Shown here in pieces: positions 9,368 to 22,369 of a stretch of DNA of 64,000 bases. Numbering within the stretch: position 1 is the first letter of the stretch; each line of letters starts with the position of its first letter. The notes under the pieces were generated by a model. It was not told the DNA's origin, did no database searches, and saw only the letters and a list, made by a program, of their open reading frames with translations. Source of the DNA: Primula veris (Eukaryota > Streptophyta > Magnoliopsida > Ericales > Primulaceae); the NCBI GenBank assembly GCA_963682055.1, contig OY821744.1, forward strand, positions 3,849,001 through 3,913,000. The letters are read 5' to 3'. A program made the translations under genes and the position numbers.

Positions 9368-10568
9368 TGTTAGGACCAGATTTCTAGTCTAAATATTGTT
9401 AATTGTCTATTGGTTTTTACTAAATAAATCCTAACTGTTATTAAGAACTAAGACAGGATTGACAGGTTCCAAGTACCAGTTGCAACCTCAGTTGCAACCT
9501 CTGCTGACAGGTTTCAAGTACCAGTTGCAACCTCAGTTGCAACCTCAGTTCAAACCTGTTGATCAGCAGAATTCTGTTTAGTTCCATTTATCTGCATAAC
9601 CATTCTTTAATGTAATTACTTGTTTTAAAGTATGCAGGATATATTCTCATAAGGTCTTAAACGTTTTATATGTGTTTATTGAGAATATCAAAGTGTTAAG
9701 GAAAGATGTCTTATTAAAGATATAAAGAGATTAGTTTATAAGGTTGTTTCCTTTTGAATATGATCTCTTCTCTTATGATTATCCTTATCACTTGTTTCAA
9801 TCTTTGTTCCCTATCAAATCAGTATGATATGTTTAAGATTGAATAAAATTAGGAGTTAATGTCTTACATGAATATCTAAAAGATATTATCTTGCCAAGAT
9901 ATGATCTTTTTATATGTTTCCTTGTTATAGGAAAATACTAACTCCTACAAACAAGCTTGTTATTTAACAGGTATCAACCAATCATGATTGAAGTCTATTC
10001 ACGCTGAAGAATCACGTATTACATGGAAAGACTAAAGCCAATCATTAAAGTCAAAAGCAATCACAAAAGACCTTCAAAGATAGAAGATTGTTTTTGCTTA
10101 TATAGAGTTGATAACTAAGCTTGTAAAAGTGTGTGTTCTAAATTATAAAGAACTTATTTTCTAGAGAGAATACACGTGAGCTTCAAAAAGAAAACAATGG
10201 TGGGATGCCATTGATTTATATTTGATAGTTATAGAGTAGGAGCAATATAGTGATAGGCAGAAAAACCTAGAGGGAGTCTAAGTTTTTCATTAAGACTTGA
10301 GTCATATATTGTAAGCTTTTTATAATATCATAATCTGGGTAAGTGCCCCGGAGACGTAGCCTAGTTAGGTGAACTCCGTTGTTAAATGTGCGTGTGAATT
10401 ATTTTCATGTACATTTAATTTTAAAACAGTTCTGTCCATTAATACACCTGGTTCCAACTGCAGTTCCAACCTCACTTGGAACCTTATACACTTGGTTCTA
10501 ACTGCAGTTCCAACCTCACTTGGAACCTTAATGCAAAACTGCATCTAGAACAGCGGATAGGAATTTCA
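9368..10568 (+). repeat. 3' LTR of the copia element
   Basis: This 1,201-bp LTR is offset from the 5' LTR by 8,858 bases, and I found no difference between the two. It repeats the two palindrome clusters, with GTTGCAAC at 9479, 9491, 9524 and 9536. It is followed by ATAGC, the imperfect right-hand target duplication, then by the 5' piece of RLP1. Confidence 0.95.
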
Positions 10569-10672
10569 ATAGCAAATCTCTGGTTTGGTAAACAGACATG
10601 TTTAGTGGAAGAAGAAATCTTACATGCAAATACTAAAAAGATAATAATTGAGAGAAATAACATAAGCCCCAT
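10569..10672 (-). pseudogene. Receptor-like protein RLP1, 5' fragment (start codon, signal peptide, LRRNT start)
   Basis: On the minus strand an ATG at 10672 opens a hydrophobic signal peptide (MGLMLFLSIIIFLVFACK), then KISSSTK and the LRRNT start HVCLPNQRFA. The frame then runs into the 3' LTR at 10568. Placed next to the open frame at 509-1, it gives a continuous N-terminus of the usual RLP form (signal peptide, C-L-x-x-Q, ALL-x-F). The transposon therefore split a single exon. RLP2 at 17915-17800 has the same order of parts. Transcripts from this promoter would now read into the element. Confidence 0.85.
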
Positions 10673-11047
10673 GTTTCTTTAATGTGTAGATGTCTAAAAG
10701 TCACCTCTATTCAAACCTTTATATGATTAAATATCTTAGGAATGTTAATTTATGTATACAGTGGCGGAACATCCACGGGACAAGAGTTTGACACGACAGT
10801 GTCATAATTTTCAAAATTAATTTTTTTTAGTAATGTTTTTTTATATATAAAGTATTTCGGCAGCATTTTAAATATTTTTTTTAACAATCATTTTCAAAAT
10901 TATATAGCGTCACTTTTATATGTGCTCATAGTAGTATTACTTAAAAAAATTAATAAACAATTGCAAGTTACACTGACATTTATAACCTACCATGTTGACA
11001 CATATATTTATAAAAGTTAGACTTAAAAAATAATTATAAAACATATA

Positions 11048-11776
11048 GGCCTTGTTTGGTTACGGGACTAGTAGTCCCGGGACTATTAATGTCGAAGGTT
11101 ATACAAATGATGATGGTATTTTTAGTCCGGATGACTAATCCGAAGTAGTGTTTGTTTACATTCGTATTGCAAGCGGACTAATTACTAAAATTACGATTTT
11201 ACCAATCCATAAACTAAATATACAACTAATACAAATTCAGGGAAAACTATAACATGCATAATTTATACTTTCTTTTGAATTAAAAGAAAAAAATCTTATA
11301 ATTGGTAATTATAAATAACAATAAATGTTTTGCAATAAAAAATCAAACACAAAGCAATACTTCATACATAAATAACTATTTAAAAAAATAAATTAAGTCT
11401 CACGTAATAAAAAATAAAAACTTACTAATTAAAAAAAATTGTGAATTGGAGATATAGGTAAACCCAGTAAAAAAAACATTGGAATGTTAACTATTCATTA
11501 ATTTCATAAAAATATTATCTTTAATAGATATGGATCGAATGTGTGTTTCTCTATTTTAAGTACTCGGGATATTTTTGTCTTTATATAAGAATGAGTTCAC
11601 ACTTCTTTTGTAATACCACCTAATGCAGGTATTCCAAATGATGCTCAGGTTGGGATTTGAAATGCATATGGGACTAGTAAATCCCTGTACAAAAATACAA
11701 AACAAACACGTTACATATGGTCCCACTATTCTTTTAATCCTATCCCATCCATTTTGTCCTGCAACCAAACAAGGCC
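11048..11776. mobile_element. MITE-like element with GGCCTTGTTTGGTT terminal inverted repeats
   Basis: The left end GGCCTTGTTTGGTTACGGGAC and the right end, read on the other strand, GGCCTTGTTTGGTTGCAGGAC are inverted repeats with two mismatches. ATA lies on both sides, which fits a 3-bp target duplication as made by PIF/Harbinger elements. No transposase frame is inside, so it is non-autonomous. A shorter element with related ends lies at about 23483-23735. Confidence 0.7.
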
Positions 11777-13451
11777 ATAGGGTGAGCGTAAATAAAATTT
11801 TAAAATGAATTTTTAGTGGTTTGTAGGTAAAGTAAGTATAATAAAATTGTGTAAAAAAATGAATGTTCGTATATATCTATGAAAATTGAGTATATGTGAA
11901 CTTGAGTATATAATATTATAAGTTTGGTTATTCTAGGTTTTTATATATTTATACCTTTTTTTCTTCGTATATATATTTTTTACCTTGCTCTTAGTTTTAC
12001 ATTTTTTTACATTCATTTCTTTATATTTTTCTTTTTTGCATCTTTGTTTCTTAATTTTTTTTATTACTTTTGTTCTTGTTTTTTTCCCTTTTTGAACAAA
12101 TTTGAAGCGTCGAGACTTTCCGTACACGACTTTATTGCTGCGTTTTTTTAATAGTTTGAAAATTTATAAAAATAGAATAGAAAGAGAAAACCAACGTTAG
12201 AAAAGAAAATTTAAAATAACAAGGTATGAAAATGTAAAAAATGAAGCAGAAAAGGTACAGAAAGGTATACAAAAATTGGTTTCTCCGTTTTATATATTTA
12301 AAAAATATTATGTGTTTTTATTTTATCAATCATAAATATTTAGTTCTACTCCGTCCATGTACTTATATGTTGAAAATTAACTTGAATTAAGACACTCATT
12401 AATTTTTGGGAAATGGTCAAAATATGAAATTTTCAACTATAGATAAGTTTTTGCCCATATATTGCATGAAGCAGAGTTTGTTAGTCTCTCCTTTAATTGT
12501 CTATTACGAAATTACGTGTAATTTTGATCGGACAAGAACTTGTATCAAAATTGTTGGAATGAATTTTTTTAAACTTGATCATATAGTTTAAATGTTAAAT
12601 TTTATGATTAGATTTAAAAAAAAATACATTTCGACAGTTTTGATACAAGTTATAAGCCGGTCAAAATTGGACGGAGTTTTATCGTAAAATTTATAAAATC
12701 TGATAGGAAAGAATAATTGAGGCAGGTTCAAACTTCAAAGTACGTTTTTATTTGTTGAAACATAAAAGGATGAGCGTTGAAAAAAATGTCATTATAAGAA
12801 TCTAAAGTGGGATTAGGAGACATCATGAAAATTGCATTACTGAACTCATTATATACATTTAAAATAATTTAATTTTTTATTTAAAACTCAATTAATAAAA
12901 AATAAATATATAGAACTTTTAAAATAAATAAATAAACAAAGCACTAGATGAAAGATATCGACGTATTTTTTTTTGAAAATTATGTATATAGAGATTTTTT
13001 CTAAAAATGATGTATCTAGAGATGCATATATATGTATAATGATCATGACTAGTTTTTTCTTACTTTATTTTTTATTTAGTTGAATTTTAAATGAATGATT
13101 GAATTATATTAAATAAATATAATGTATATAAAGAATCCGAGTCATGGTAACTCTGAGTTAGGTAACTCACTTCCATTGTTAATATATTTTGCAACTTGAA
13201 CTTTTAGTTCAGTAATGTTTCTATTTGCACTTATACAACCGTTAGTGAATCAGTTAAAATCAAATCATAAACTCGATTAGATGAAATTTAATCGGTGTGT
13301 ATATTATGCACTTTATTCGATAAAACACGTAATTAGGAACAAAAGACTCAATTCTATATGTAGTAAACAATCTCTTCGTTTACAGCTTTCACTACTCTTG
13401 TAACAAAGTATACAGTAACATACTGATTTCTGTAATATACCCATTATTTTA

Positions 13452-13632
13452 GCACTAAAAAAAAATACCCAAATAGCGACGGAATTAGTGACGGTATTTT
13501 TTGTTACGAACTTATTAGCGATGGTTTTTGTGACGGTTTTGTGACAGTTTAGTCAATTTGCGACAGATTTGTGACAACTTTTTAAATTAGCGACAGGCTT
13601 GTGACAGCTTTTGACTCTCATTAAATCAAACA
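13452..13632. mobile_element. CACTA-like MITE with AGCGACGGA subterminal repeats, copy 1
   Basis: It starts CACTAAAAAAAAATACCC and ends ATTATTTTGTAGTA. The inside has repeated TTAGCGACGG / TTTGTGACGG / TTTGTGACAG units. A second copy of about 190 bp with nearly the same sequence is at 50273-50463. Termini and subterminal repeats fit a non-autonomous CACTA element. Confidence 0.65.
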
Positions 13633-14799
13633 TTATTTTGTAGTATATCTACACGTGCCTTTATAATCATTCATATACTTTTGAATCTATATAATCAGTA
13701 CGTTGTTAAGAAAGAACTTACGCTTCAAAATTCTGGTAATTAAAATGCATCATCAACTTTTAAAATTAACAATTTAGATATTGCTAATACACGTCCTGCA
13801 ATCAATATATCACAATTAAAAAACATAATGAAAATAGCTAAATGACATATTTACCCTTTACATAATATTAATATTTACAATGCCATCTCATTTTCATATA
13901 TATATATATATATATATCCAGGGATGGAACCAGAATGCTTTACCTCTAAATGAGTGTTATTAATTATAAAAAAAAACAAAAAAAAAACATAATGGTTTTA
14001 TTCGGGGGCCGTAGTGTAAAAAATATGTCGAATAGAAAAAAAACAGGGTCTAATACAATTTTTTTTTCTATGTTCAATATAATATAAAATAAATATGAAA
14101 ACAAGACAAACGACGTTGGACGGTAAAATAATTTTTTATGTAATCTTGTTTGGGAAAATATAATGGGTAATTAGAAAATTTGATAATTTTAAAATAAAAA
14201 CCAGAAAATTTTAGAAAAAAAAAATCTAACATGATTTGAACTTCTAACCTTTCATTAACTTATGGTCCAATTTTTCTAATTTTTATTAACCCCAATAAGT
14301 TGGTGGACAAAACTACAATTAATCCTTTAATCTATGTAAGTGGTTGCTATTCTGTTGATTGTTTGTTTAATTTTTTTTGTTTTGTTAACTAGCGCTGAAA
14401 AATGTAATTAACCCAAGGCTTATTCTCTATCAGAAATCCTATATATATATGTTTGATCTTCATAGAAATAAATCTTTTCTTAAAGTGAATTCTTAGTTTT
14501 TTTTCATCTTAATTTTCGTAACAAGTGGTGAAACCATGATAAGCACGATTACGGCTCAAAATTCTAATTTGATTTTGTAAGGCTAGATTGTTAAACTAGG
14601 AAGATATTCGAACTTCTGCTAAATCTTATTCTGAACCAGTGAACCATATTGTGTTGCTACAAATGCACACCTATCTTGAGAATAATAAACTAGAATATTG
14701 CAACAGTTTGTTTTTATTGGAAAACAACTAACAAGATTACAATTTTTCATCCAAGTATGAAAAGAGATCTAACACTAAAAATCTATCTAAAGACCTCGA

Positions 14800-17700
14800 T
14801 TAATTTTGATGGTTTCTTCTTCCTCTCCTCTTATTGTCCTTTGGCTTGAACCTTTTGACAATCCTTTGGAGCTCTTTCTCAGCTATTGATGCTAACCATC
14901 TTGGTCGTTGAATGAAGAATAAAAGAAATCCTGTAATGATACCAACTGGCACTCTACACTCATAACCGAACAACAATATTTTCCAAGTAAAACCACCGGA
15001 AAAGAATGAATTGGCATCTTGTCCTGATTCTTCTTTTGGCTGCGGTGATTTCTTTCCATCTACGCATAATTTTGACAGCGGAAATCCACACAATCCCGAA
15101 TTACCAAAGTACGAGTCATTGTCAAACATATCAAATTGTTTTCCGTGAGGTATGAGTCCAGTTAAATGATTTTTTGAGACATTGAATTTTGCCAGAAATT
15201 TTATATTGGAAAGTGTAACAGGTATCACCCCAGTGAGTTCATTCGAGGAGAGGTCTAATGTTTCAAGCTCAAAAAGGTTCCTAAAGTTGTAGGAATTTGG
15301 CCAGAAAGGCTGTTATAAGATAGATTTAGAAACCAAAGTGAACTAAGCTCTTCAATAGCTTTTGGAATCTCTCCTGCAAATCTATTTATTGATAAATCTA
15401 CAAGTGTGAGGGTATTTAGTATTCGGACTAGTTCAATAGACAAACCCTTCCACACTAATGAAATTGAATCTGCGTAACGCCATTGTATGTCTCCCGTATA
15501 CGTTCGTTCTGGCAGACCTTTTAGAATACTTTTCATGGCTATGAAGCCATGGAAATAACTTGCTGGTAGAGTGCCAGTAAACTCATTGGCAGGGAGATCA
15601 AATATTATAAGCATAAGGAAGGGACTTTTAGATTTTGATGTTTCTATACGACCTTGGAATTTGTTGGAATGTAGAATGAGAACTTGCAAATTCATTAAAG
15701 ACTCTAACCAATGTGGGAAGGAACCATTTAGTCTGTTATTTCCAAGGTCTAGAAGTTCAAGTTCTTTACAATTGGCTAAAGAATGTGGCGCCGATCCCTC
15801 CAAGTCATTTCCATTTAAGTACAAAGTTTTCAGTGAACAAATATCATGAAATGTTGATGGGATTATTCCGTTAAATCTGTTCTTTTGCAGATCTAACACC
15901 AATGTAGAGTTACCATTCAACAGGCACTCGGGAATGGGACCACCCATGCATTGTAGGAAACATCAAACACGATTGGGGCGGATTTATTACAAATTGATGA
16001 AGGAATGGCTCCACTGAATTTATTATGTGATATAAGAAAGTAAGCCATAGAGGCAGGTGGAATTGGCAATGAACCCTGAAGATAGTTATGGGACAGATCA
16101 ATAGCATTTAGCCCGTCAAACTCCGATAACATGTGTGATGCCATAATACCACTCAAGTTATTTGAGGAAAGTAAAAGAATTTGTAATTTTGTAAGTTTTG
16201 TGATCGAACAAGGAATGGGATCTTGGAGGTGGTTGTTACTCAAGTCAATCATTTCGAGAGATGATCCATACTGAATGTCATGAATTAGGCCATTAAGTTG
16301 GTTAAAACTCGAATTGAAAAACCTCAATGATGGAAGAGTGAACAACCAAAGCGGTAACGTCCCATTGATCATGTTATTACCAATTGACAATGTGTGCAGG
16401 TTTTGAAGGCCTCTTACATCGATTGGCATTGGTCCTATAAATGCATTATCTGAAATGTCTATTTCCTCGATCTTTACAAGATTAATTAAACCATTGGGAA
16501 TGTTTCCAGTGAGTTGGTTGTTGTAAAGAAATAAGGAAACACGTTTCTTTAGATTTGAAATCATACTTGGTACGTGACCATAGAAATTGTTTTCTGACAA
16601 GTCTAGTTTAGTCATTTCTGTAAGATTTTCAAGTGATTTCGGAATGAACCCTGTGAAGTTGCAACCTCTAAGGTTCAAATTATTTAGGTACTCGAGGTTA
16701 CCGATTGAGTCTGTTAGTTCTCCTGTCATTTTTGTATAAGAGAGATCTAAAGTCAATAAAGATTTAAGCTTCCCAATTCAATCTGCTAATTTTCCCGTTA
16801 GTTTCATGTTCGAAATATCTAAAACATGTAATGATTCCATATTCCCAATCGACTCTGGTAATTCCTCCTCAAGATTTGTGTACTTCAAAACTAAAGAACT
16901 TAAAGATTTCAGCTTTCCAATTGAATCCGGTAGTTTCCCTTCCAATTTTGCTTTGGAAAGATCTAAAGAAGTTAAACTTATCAAATTCCCCAGGGAAACT
17001 GGTAGTTCTCCTGTCAACATTGTATTAGAAATATCTAAAAACTTCAACGATTTCAGGCTCCCGATTGACTGTGGTAGTTCACCTTCAAATAAAAGAGTAT
17101 ACCCTATATCTATATGCTCAAGGGAACTACTATTTAGGAATTCCACACGTGGAAAAACACCCGTCAAATAGTTTACGGCCAATTTAAGCTCCTGCAACTT
17201 CGGAAGCAAGAAAATCTGACCAGGCAAGTTCCCATTCAACCGAGTGGTAGTAAGATGGACAAATTCCATAAGAGGACAAGTTCATCAAAGAAGAGGGTAT
17301 ACTTGAATTAATCTCCGTGTTTTCAAGGACAAGTTCTTTCAAGTTCGTAAGGTTCTTCATTAACAAATTCCATAGAGGACAAGTTCATCAAGGAAGAGGG
17401 AGTAAAAAACATGGTGTTCAAGTTTTAGACTGTTAAACGATATATGAGAGAAACACGTTTTGATAGATATTAAATTTGTCGTGGGACTAAACCTGAAAAT
17501 TCTGAATGGTATAGATTGAGACGAGTCATTCTTGCAAAGCGACCAAACTCTGAGGGAATGTTTGAGTCGCCGAAGAAGTTGTTAGCAAGGTTGAGCCGCT
17601 GGAGATGAGAGAGATTAAGCAACCCATTAGTGATATTGGAGTTGAACCTTCCGTTGAGAAGACCACAACTAAGATCAAGCTCGATCACATTACCCGTTTC

Positions 17701-17915
17701 TACATCGCATGTAACTCCGTCCCATAAACAACAATCGCCATTATTAGTACTTTCACTACAAGAAAAATTCTTCCCATACCAGTCGCGTTGTATAGAAAAT
17801 TAATTCCTGAATTTCAGTAGCGTGGATCTCTGATTGGGTAGACATGCATGTTTGTACACACGGATGGAGATACAAAGCAGATGAATGAGATGAATAACCA
17901 TATCAAGTTAACCAT
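14800..17915 (-). pseudogene. Receptor-like protein RLP2, multiply disabled
   Basis: A Cf/Ve-type RLP in full outline on the minus strand. From the N-terminus: a signal peptide with ATG at 17915 (MVNLIWLFISFICFVSPSV), LRRNT with CLPNQRSTLLKF and CCLWDGVTCD, about 25 LRRs (for example SIGSLKSLKFLDISNTMLTG), and an island before the last LRRs. The C-terminus has the cap NSGLCGFPLSKLC, an acidic linker, a membrane segment near VPVGIITGFLLFF and a short basic tail ending RRGRRNHQN. Lesions seen: a frameshift between signal peptide and LRRNT near 17850; stops at 17800-17802, 17470-17472 and 16778-16780; frameshifts near 17267, 15940 and 15285; and a partial local duplication of about 104 bp around 17267-17400. 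It shares the N-terminal layout of RLP1 and is its likely tandem paralogue. No functional receptor can be made from it. Confidence 0.9.
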
Positions 17916-18659
17916 GTTTCTTTAATTAACCAAACAAATGTTAGAAGCTCACTGTTTTTTGTAATCTTTACAAATAGTAGTCCATTAATTACTTATTAGT
18001 AATACAGAAGCGAGAGATTATGTACACGTTAGTCCATTTCTTTCATGACGGAAAGTATTCTACAATTTCAACTCTTAGGTTTCATTTGCTGATTCCACAA
18101 TCGATCTTTGAAAGATATTCTGCTACTTAGATATTCAATATTCAAACATTTGATATTCGTACCTTAGGCCGTAAAGGTTGCTAAAAGATACTACAGTACC
18201 TGTGAGGAAACATCTAATGGGGAATACTTGGAATACCTTTTTCATAATGTTCAAATATAAAAGCATGAGCATTGTATAAAAGTTCATACTTTGATTAGTT
18301 ATTAATTAAGAGACAGGTAGGGTATTTGTGTTAATTTGACTGATGTATTAAGGATGGCGTCACGAACTGATACGCATCCACTTACGGCATAGATTACTAA
18401 ACTCCACTCCATGTAATTAATGATATTTTTCACTATGTTTTATAACAATACTCTAGTTTTGTTTGCATCTTTTGCCGAAACAATCAGTAGCTTGTTCATT
18501 TCTTTACTGCTATTACTTTATTGAATTAATTGTTCAAAATTCAGTATTTAATTAGTACAAGATAATTCTTCATATTAGTATATGCAGCCACATCTGTATC
18601 CAGTCAGTTTTTTTAACTTTCTCCCGTGAACTTCGATGGTGTCGTTCTAATCATTTGGC

Positions 18660-18870
18660 TTTCACAATCATAGCCAGCTTAGGCTAAACAAAGTTTTTTT
18701 TTATCAGTTCCCAAGTCCTTGTGATCTACATTTGTACATATATAGCTAGCTTAGGCTAAACAATGATTTTTAAGTTCCCAAGTCCTTGTGAAGTCTTGTG
18801 ATCTACATTTGTACATATCTAGCCAGCTTAGGATAAACAACGAAATTTTTAGTTCCCAAGTCCTTTTGAC
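18660..18870. repeat. Three-copy tandem repeat, unit about 75-80 bp
   Basis: The unit reads tagccagcttaggctaaaca, then a T-rich segment, gttcccaagtccttgtgatc and acatttgtacatatatag. It occurs three times with small differences, and the last copy is partial. Confidence 0.8.
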
Positions 18871-21800
18871 AATGTGGATTAGTAATGACATTTGTTCTGT
18901 TTTTAGTCGTAACATAAGCATGTATACATGGTAAACCGGGATTACTGCAAATTTGCTCCATTTTAGTGATATATTTTTTCCGAATACAGATACGACTTTA
19001 ATCTTCTCTCCAAATACAAGGCAGTGCTTCATTTCTAGTACATTCAAGAATTGGTTCTTGGTAATTCACCAATACACAACAATATTAGAATTGTTACACA
19101 CTATTGTGTTGTTCAGTTACCCACAAAACTATTTCCTATTCTGGCAAAGATGAGCTTTTTTACCCTTTTTTTTTTATTTTTAATTTGTATTAGCTAAGTT
19201 ACTCTAGAATTAACTACTCTTCAGTCTTCAATCATCATTATCTCAATAGGAATATCATAGCATTGTACTTATAAACAAACCTATATCTAATACTCATAAC
19301 TATATGCTTTTGTTTGGCTGGAGCTTTTAAGCAAATAAGCTAGATTCTTGAGGGTGTCATTCATCCAGTTCAAAGTTAATAGTTTTTCAGGCAAAAAAAA
19401 AAACAGTAAAAACTACTATGTTTTAAGCTGGTCAAACAAAATGCAGCACAGTTGTATAAGTAAGAAAGTTTATGGTTTTATAATTCCAAATTAAATTTTA
19501 GTTTCCTTTTCCTTTATGTTGATTAGTAATGAATCATGATTACCTATAGCTATTGCTGGTTTAAAGTGTTGTCTAGTAGTGTTTTAGTGGTCCGTGAGAG
19601 TCCTATATTCCACAGACTACATTCTAAAGAAGATTATAATCTTCTATTAGAGGACAACTTTATATTCAAAACTTCATGTAAGTTGGACTGCTGTTCAATA
19701 TGTTACTATAAATTAATACCACAAACAGTGACACTTGTGATTCAATGATTGTGTTGTATTGAACTGTTTGAACATGCACCAAACATGTCCTAGCTAAAAT
19801 TTCCTACTTAGCATAGAATCCCATGGTAGAGCATCTGCTGTCTTAAAATATAATTTTTCTTTTTAAAATTTGAGAAGTATGTTATAAAAAATGACATGTA
19901 TCAGAAAACATATAAATTCTTTAAATCGCAGGAAACATAAAATTCAACTTATACATGAGTAATGTATATGATTTCCTAGATGAATATAATAATAAGAGAC
20001 TATCATGTGGTCCATATTTTTGTGTTTGAAATATTATTATTATTATTAAATGATAATAAACAAATAAAAATAAATAATATAGGGTTATTATAAGAAAATT
20101 AATAAGAAAGCTGTAATTTTGTGTAAATGTAAACGGTTTCTTAAAAGATATAAAATGTGTTAAGTTTGAAAAAATAGTTAAGTTTGCTGATGCGGTTGAT
20201 CTTAGTCCCGGAACCTCATGAATAACCAAATACACAAGAACATTACATATTAAAGCAAAAGAAAGTGAGCCTAATATATTATATATATAAGATCTAAGTT
20301 GTAACTACTAACAAGTGTCAGTTTTGATGTTTCATCACATCATAAATTGTTCTTTCATGCACACAACTAAGCATCCTAGAAAAACAGTGGCCTTACATTC
20401 ATCTTTGCAGTTTCAAGGTTGTTTCTGAGTAGTAGCACAATTTTTTGACCCATCAAGTCAAGTTTGTTGACAAAGGCTCCAAACCACACATGGGAAATGT
20501 GGGTTTAATTTTATCTTTCTAGTCAATTTAGTCCATCATTCTCACCAATTGAGTATGAACTATGGTCATTCACCATGAGAATCAGTTGTCTATGTGTATA
20601 TAGTGCAAGTCTGTATACATATATTTATAAAGGGAGCATGCTTGCTTTCTAATATCTGTTCAGACAAAATCTATGTGAGTAAAGACCTATTTACAATAAA
20701 GTTATTTCCATTGACAATTTTACACATATAAGCCCGAGGCTAAACTCGTCAGTTCTTTTAAAAATACTCCATCCGTCCCAAATTGTTTGGGCTATATGAA
20801 ACTACGTGCAGTTTTGACTGACAAATACTCGTATCTATGTTGTCGAAATCGAAATTTTTAAAATTTAATCGCATAATTTAAATGTTAAACTATATGAACA
20901 AATTTTAAAAGATTACATTTTAACAATTTAAAGACGAGATATTTTTCGGTAAAAGTTGCACGTAAATGCATAGATGCTAAATATTTTGAGTCCGATAGAT
21001 CAGTAGATAACGAAATAAGGAAGCAGAGGGAAAAAAATAGAAAAATTGACCAGGGTTGGAGAAGATTCAAGGAAACTATAGATGATTTTTAGTCATTTAG
21101 TCCTCATAGTTTGAGAAAGATTTCAATATCAGTACTGGAGATCTATTGCTATTTATTTTTTTCATTATTTGCTTTTTGGCTTTGTACTTTCGTTTCCTTG
21201 TCCATTGAACCTATTGTACTTTGTTTTGTGGGTTTTTCCCTCCACTTTTTTATTTTTCCAAATTAATAAATAAAAAAGTGTGTTTTCCCCACCATTAATA
21301 TAAAAAAGGATGAGGCTAGTGGTTTTGTAGTCCATAAAACAAAATGAATCCACATGAAGGGAATTTAAATAGTTTTGCTCAAGTAACATAATTTGAAATA
21401 GCTTAATACAGTTTTATGGGAAATAACATAATAATACAACAATAATTAGAATAGGAAAAATCACTCGATCCTCCCCCTACTAGCCTATTTGGCCGCCCCC
21501 CTTAGGCATCGTGCGGGTTACATACTAGTATTTGGTCGGGCCTACTTTACCGGGTGGGGCTCGGACATGAACATTAATGGAGAATTTAGGCCAGTTAAAC
21601 ATCTTAGTTTGTTTTGGTTTGTTAATTATCCTTTTTTCCCCTCCTATCCCAGCAATCCATTCATGACTAGTTGCTAACTGCTAGTACACTGTATATTAAA
21701 CTTTCTATTACAATTTCATGTGCAGCAATTATTCAGCTTTTTGCAAAAAAGAAAGCCTTAATTTATTTTGGAATGTTATAGTTTGTTAAAAAAAACAGGA

Positions 21801-22369
21801 TTCCTTTTCGAAATTTATTTCAATTCCCTTAACTGTAAGCCAACTTTTTGGAAAAGTTGCAAACTAATTTTAAAACATTATACAATTTAATCATCTTAGT
21901 TGTTTAATTTTGTAAAATAGTGTGCAACTTTGAAGACTTTTGAAGTTCTAAACTTGAGGTAACTATTTCTTTTATATTTTTAGTCCTTTAGACTTCTAAT
22001 CATAATATGTCAAATGTAGTTTTCTTCTGTTTCTCATTCTCTGGGAACATTAAACAATATATAGTTCATACAGAATGCATTTGTTTGTAAATTTTCCAAC
22101 ATATACTGATATAAACAACATGCACTTTTAAACGCAATTAGTTCAATTCTCGTGCAGTTTGAAAATTATAGTTAAGTACTATGTAATGACTAATGTGGGA
22201 CTCTTTAAGTACTTTTACTCAAATATGGTCAAATATTTCATACTCCACACCAACTCCTAGACTTTTCCAATAAATTAGTTCAATTTGTATTTTTTCTCAT
22301 GAAGCCTTTAATTACCACGCCGAGTCACGAATATGGTTGGTTAAAAAAAACATACAATCACTTCATCAA

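Larger units (their letters stand above)
510..10568 (+). mobile_element. Full-length Ty1/copia retrotransposon of Sirevirus (SIRE/Maximus) type
   Basis: The 10,059-bp element has 1,201-bp LTRs (510-1710 and 9368-10568) that I found identical in a line-by-line reading. It has TG...CA ends, an initiator-Met tRNA primer site (1713-1724), an uninterrupted gag-pol frame (1770-6749), a second frame after pol (7725-9011) and a polypurine tract just before the 3' LTR. Gag-protease-integrase-RT-RNase H order marks Ty1/copia. The total length, the extra downstream ORF and several GGGGGAG tracts before the 3' LTR fit the Sirevirus lineage. The flanking 5-bp target duplication is AAAGC on the left and ATAGC on the right, one mismatch. 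Identical LTRs indicate a very recent insertion. The target was the LRRNT exon of RLP1. Confidence 0.93.
10673..14799. other. Intergenic spacer between RLP1 and RLP2, rich in MITE remnants
   Basis: AT-rich DNA with no supported gene; the ORFs present are short and low-complexity. It holds a TIR element at 11048-11776, a hairpin-forming Stowaway-like segment at about 12490-12680 and a CACTA-like MITE at about 13452-13632. There is a (TA)n microsatellite at about 13897-13917 and a 'cagtggcgga' repeat end at 10760. Confidence 0.7.

Noticed and set aside
11924..12151. Phe-rich frame of 75 codons
   Set aside because: Low-complexity T-rich DNA; both strands give frames by composition alone.
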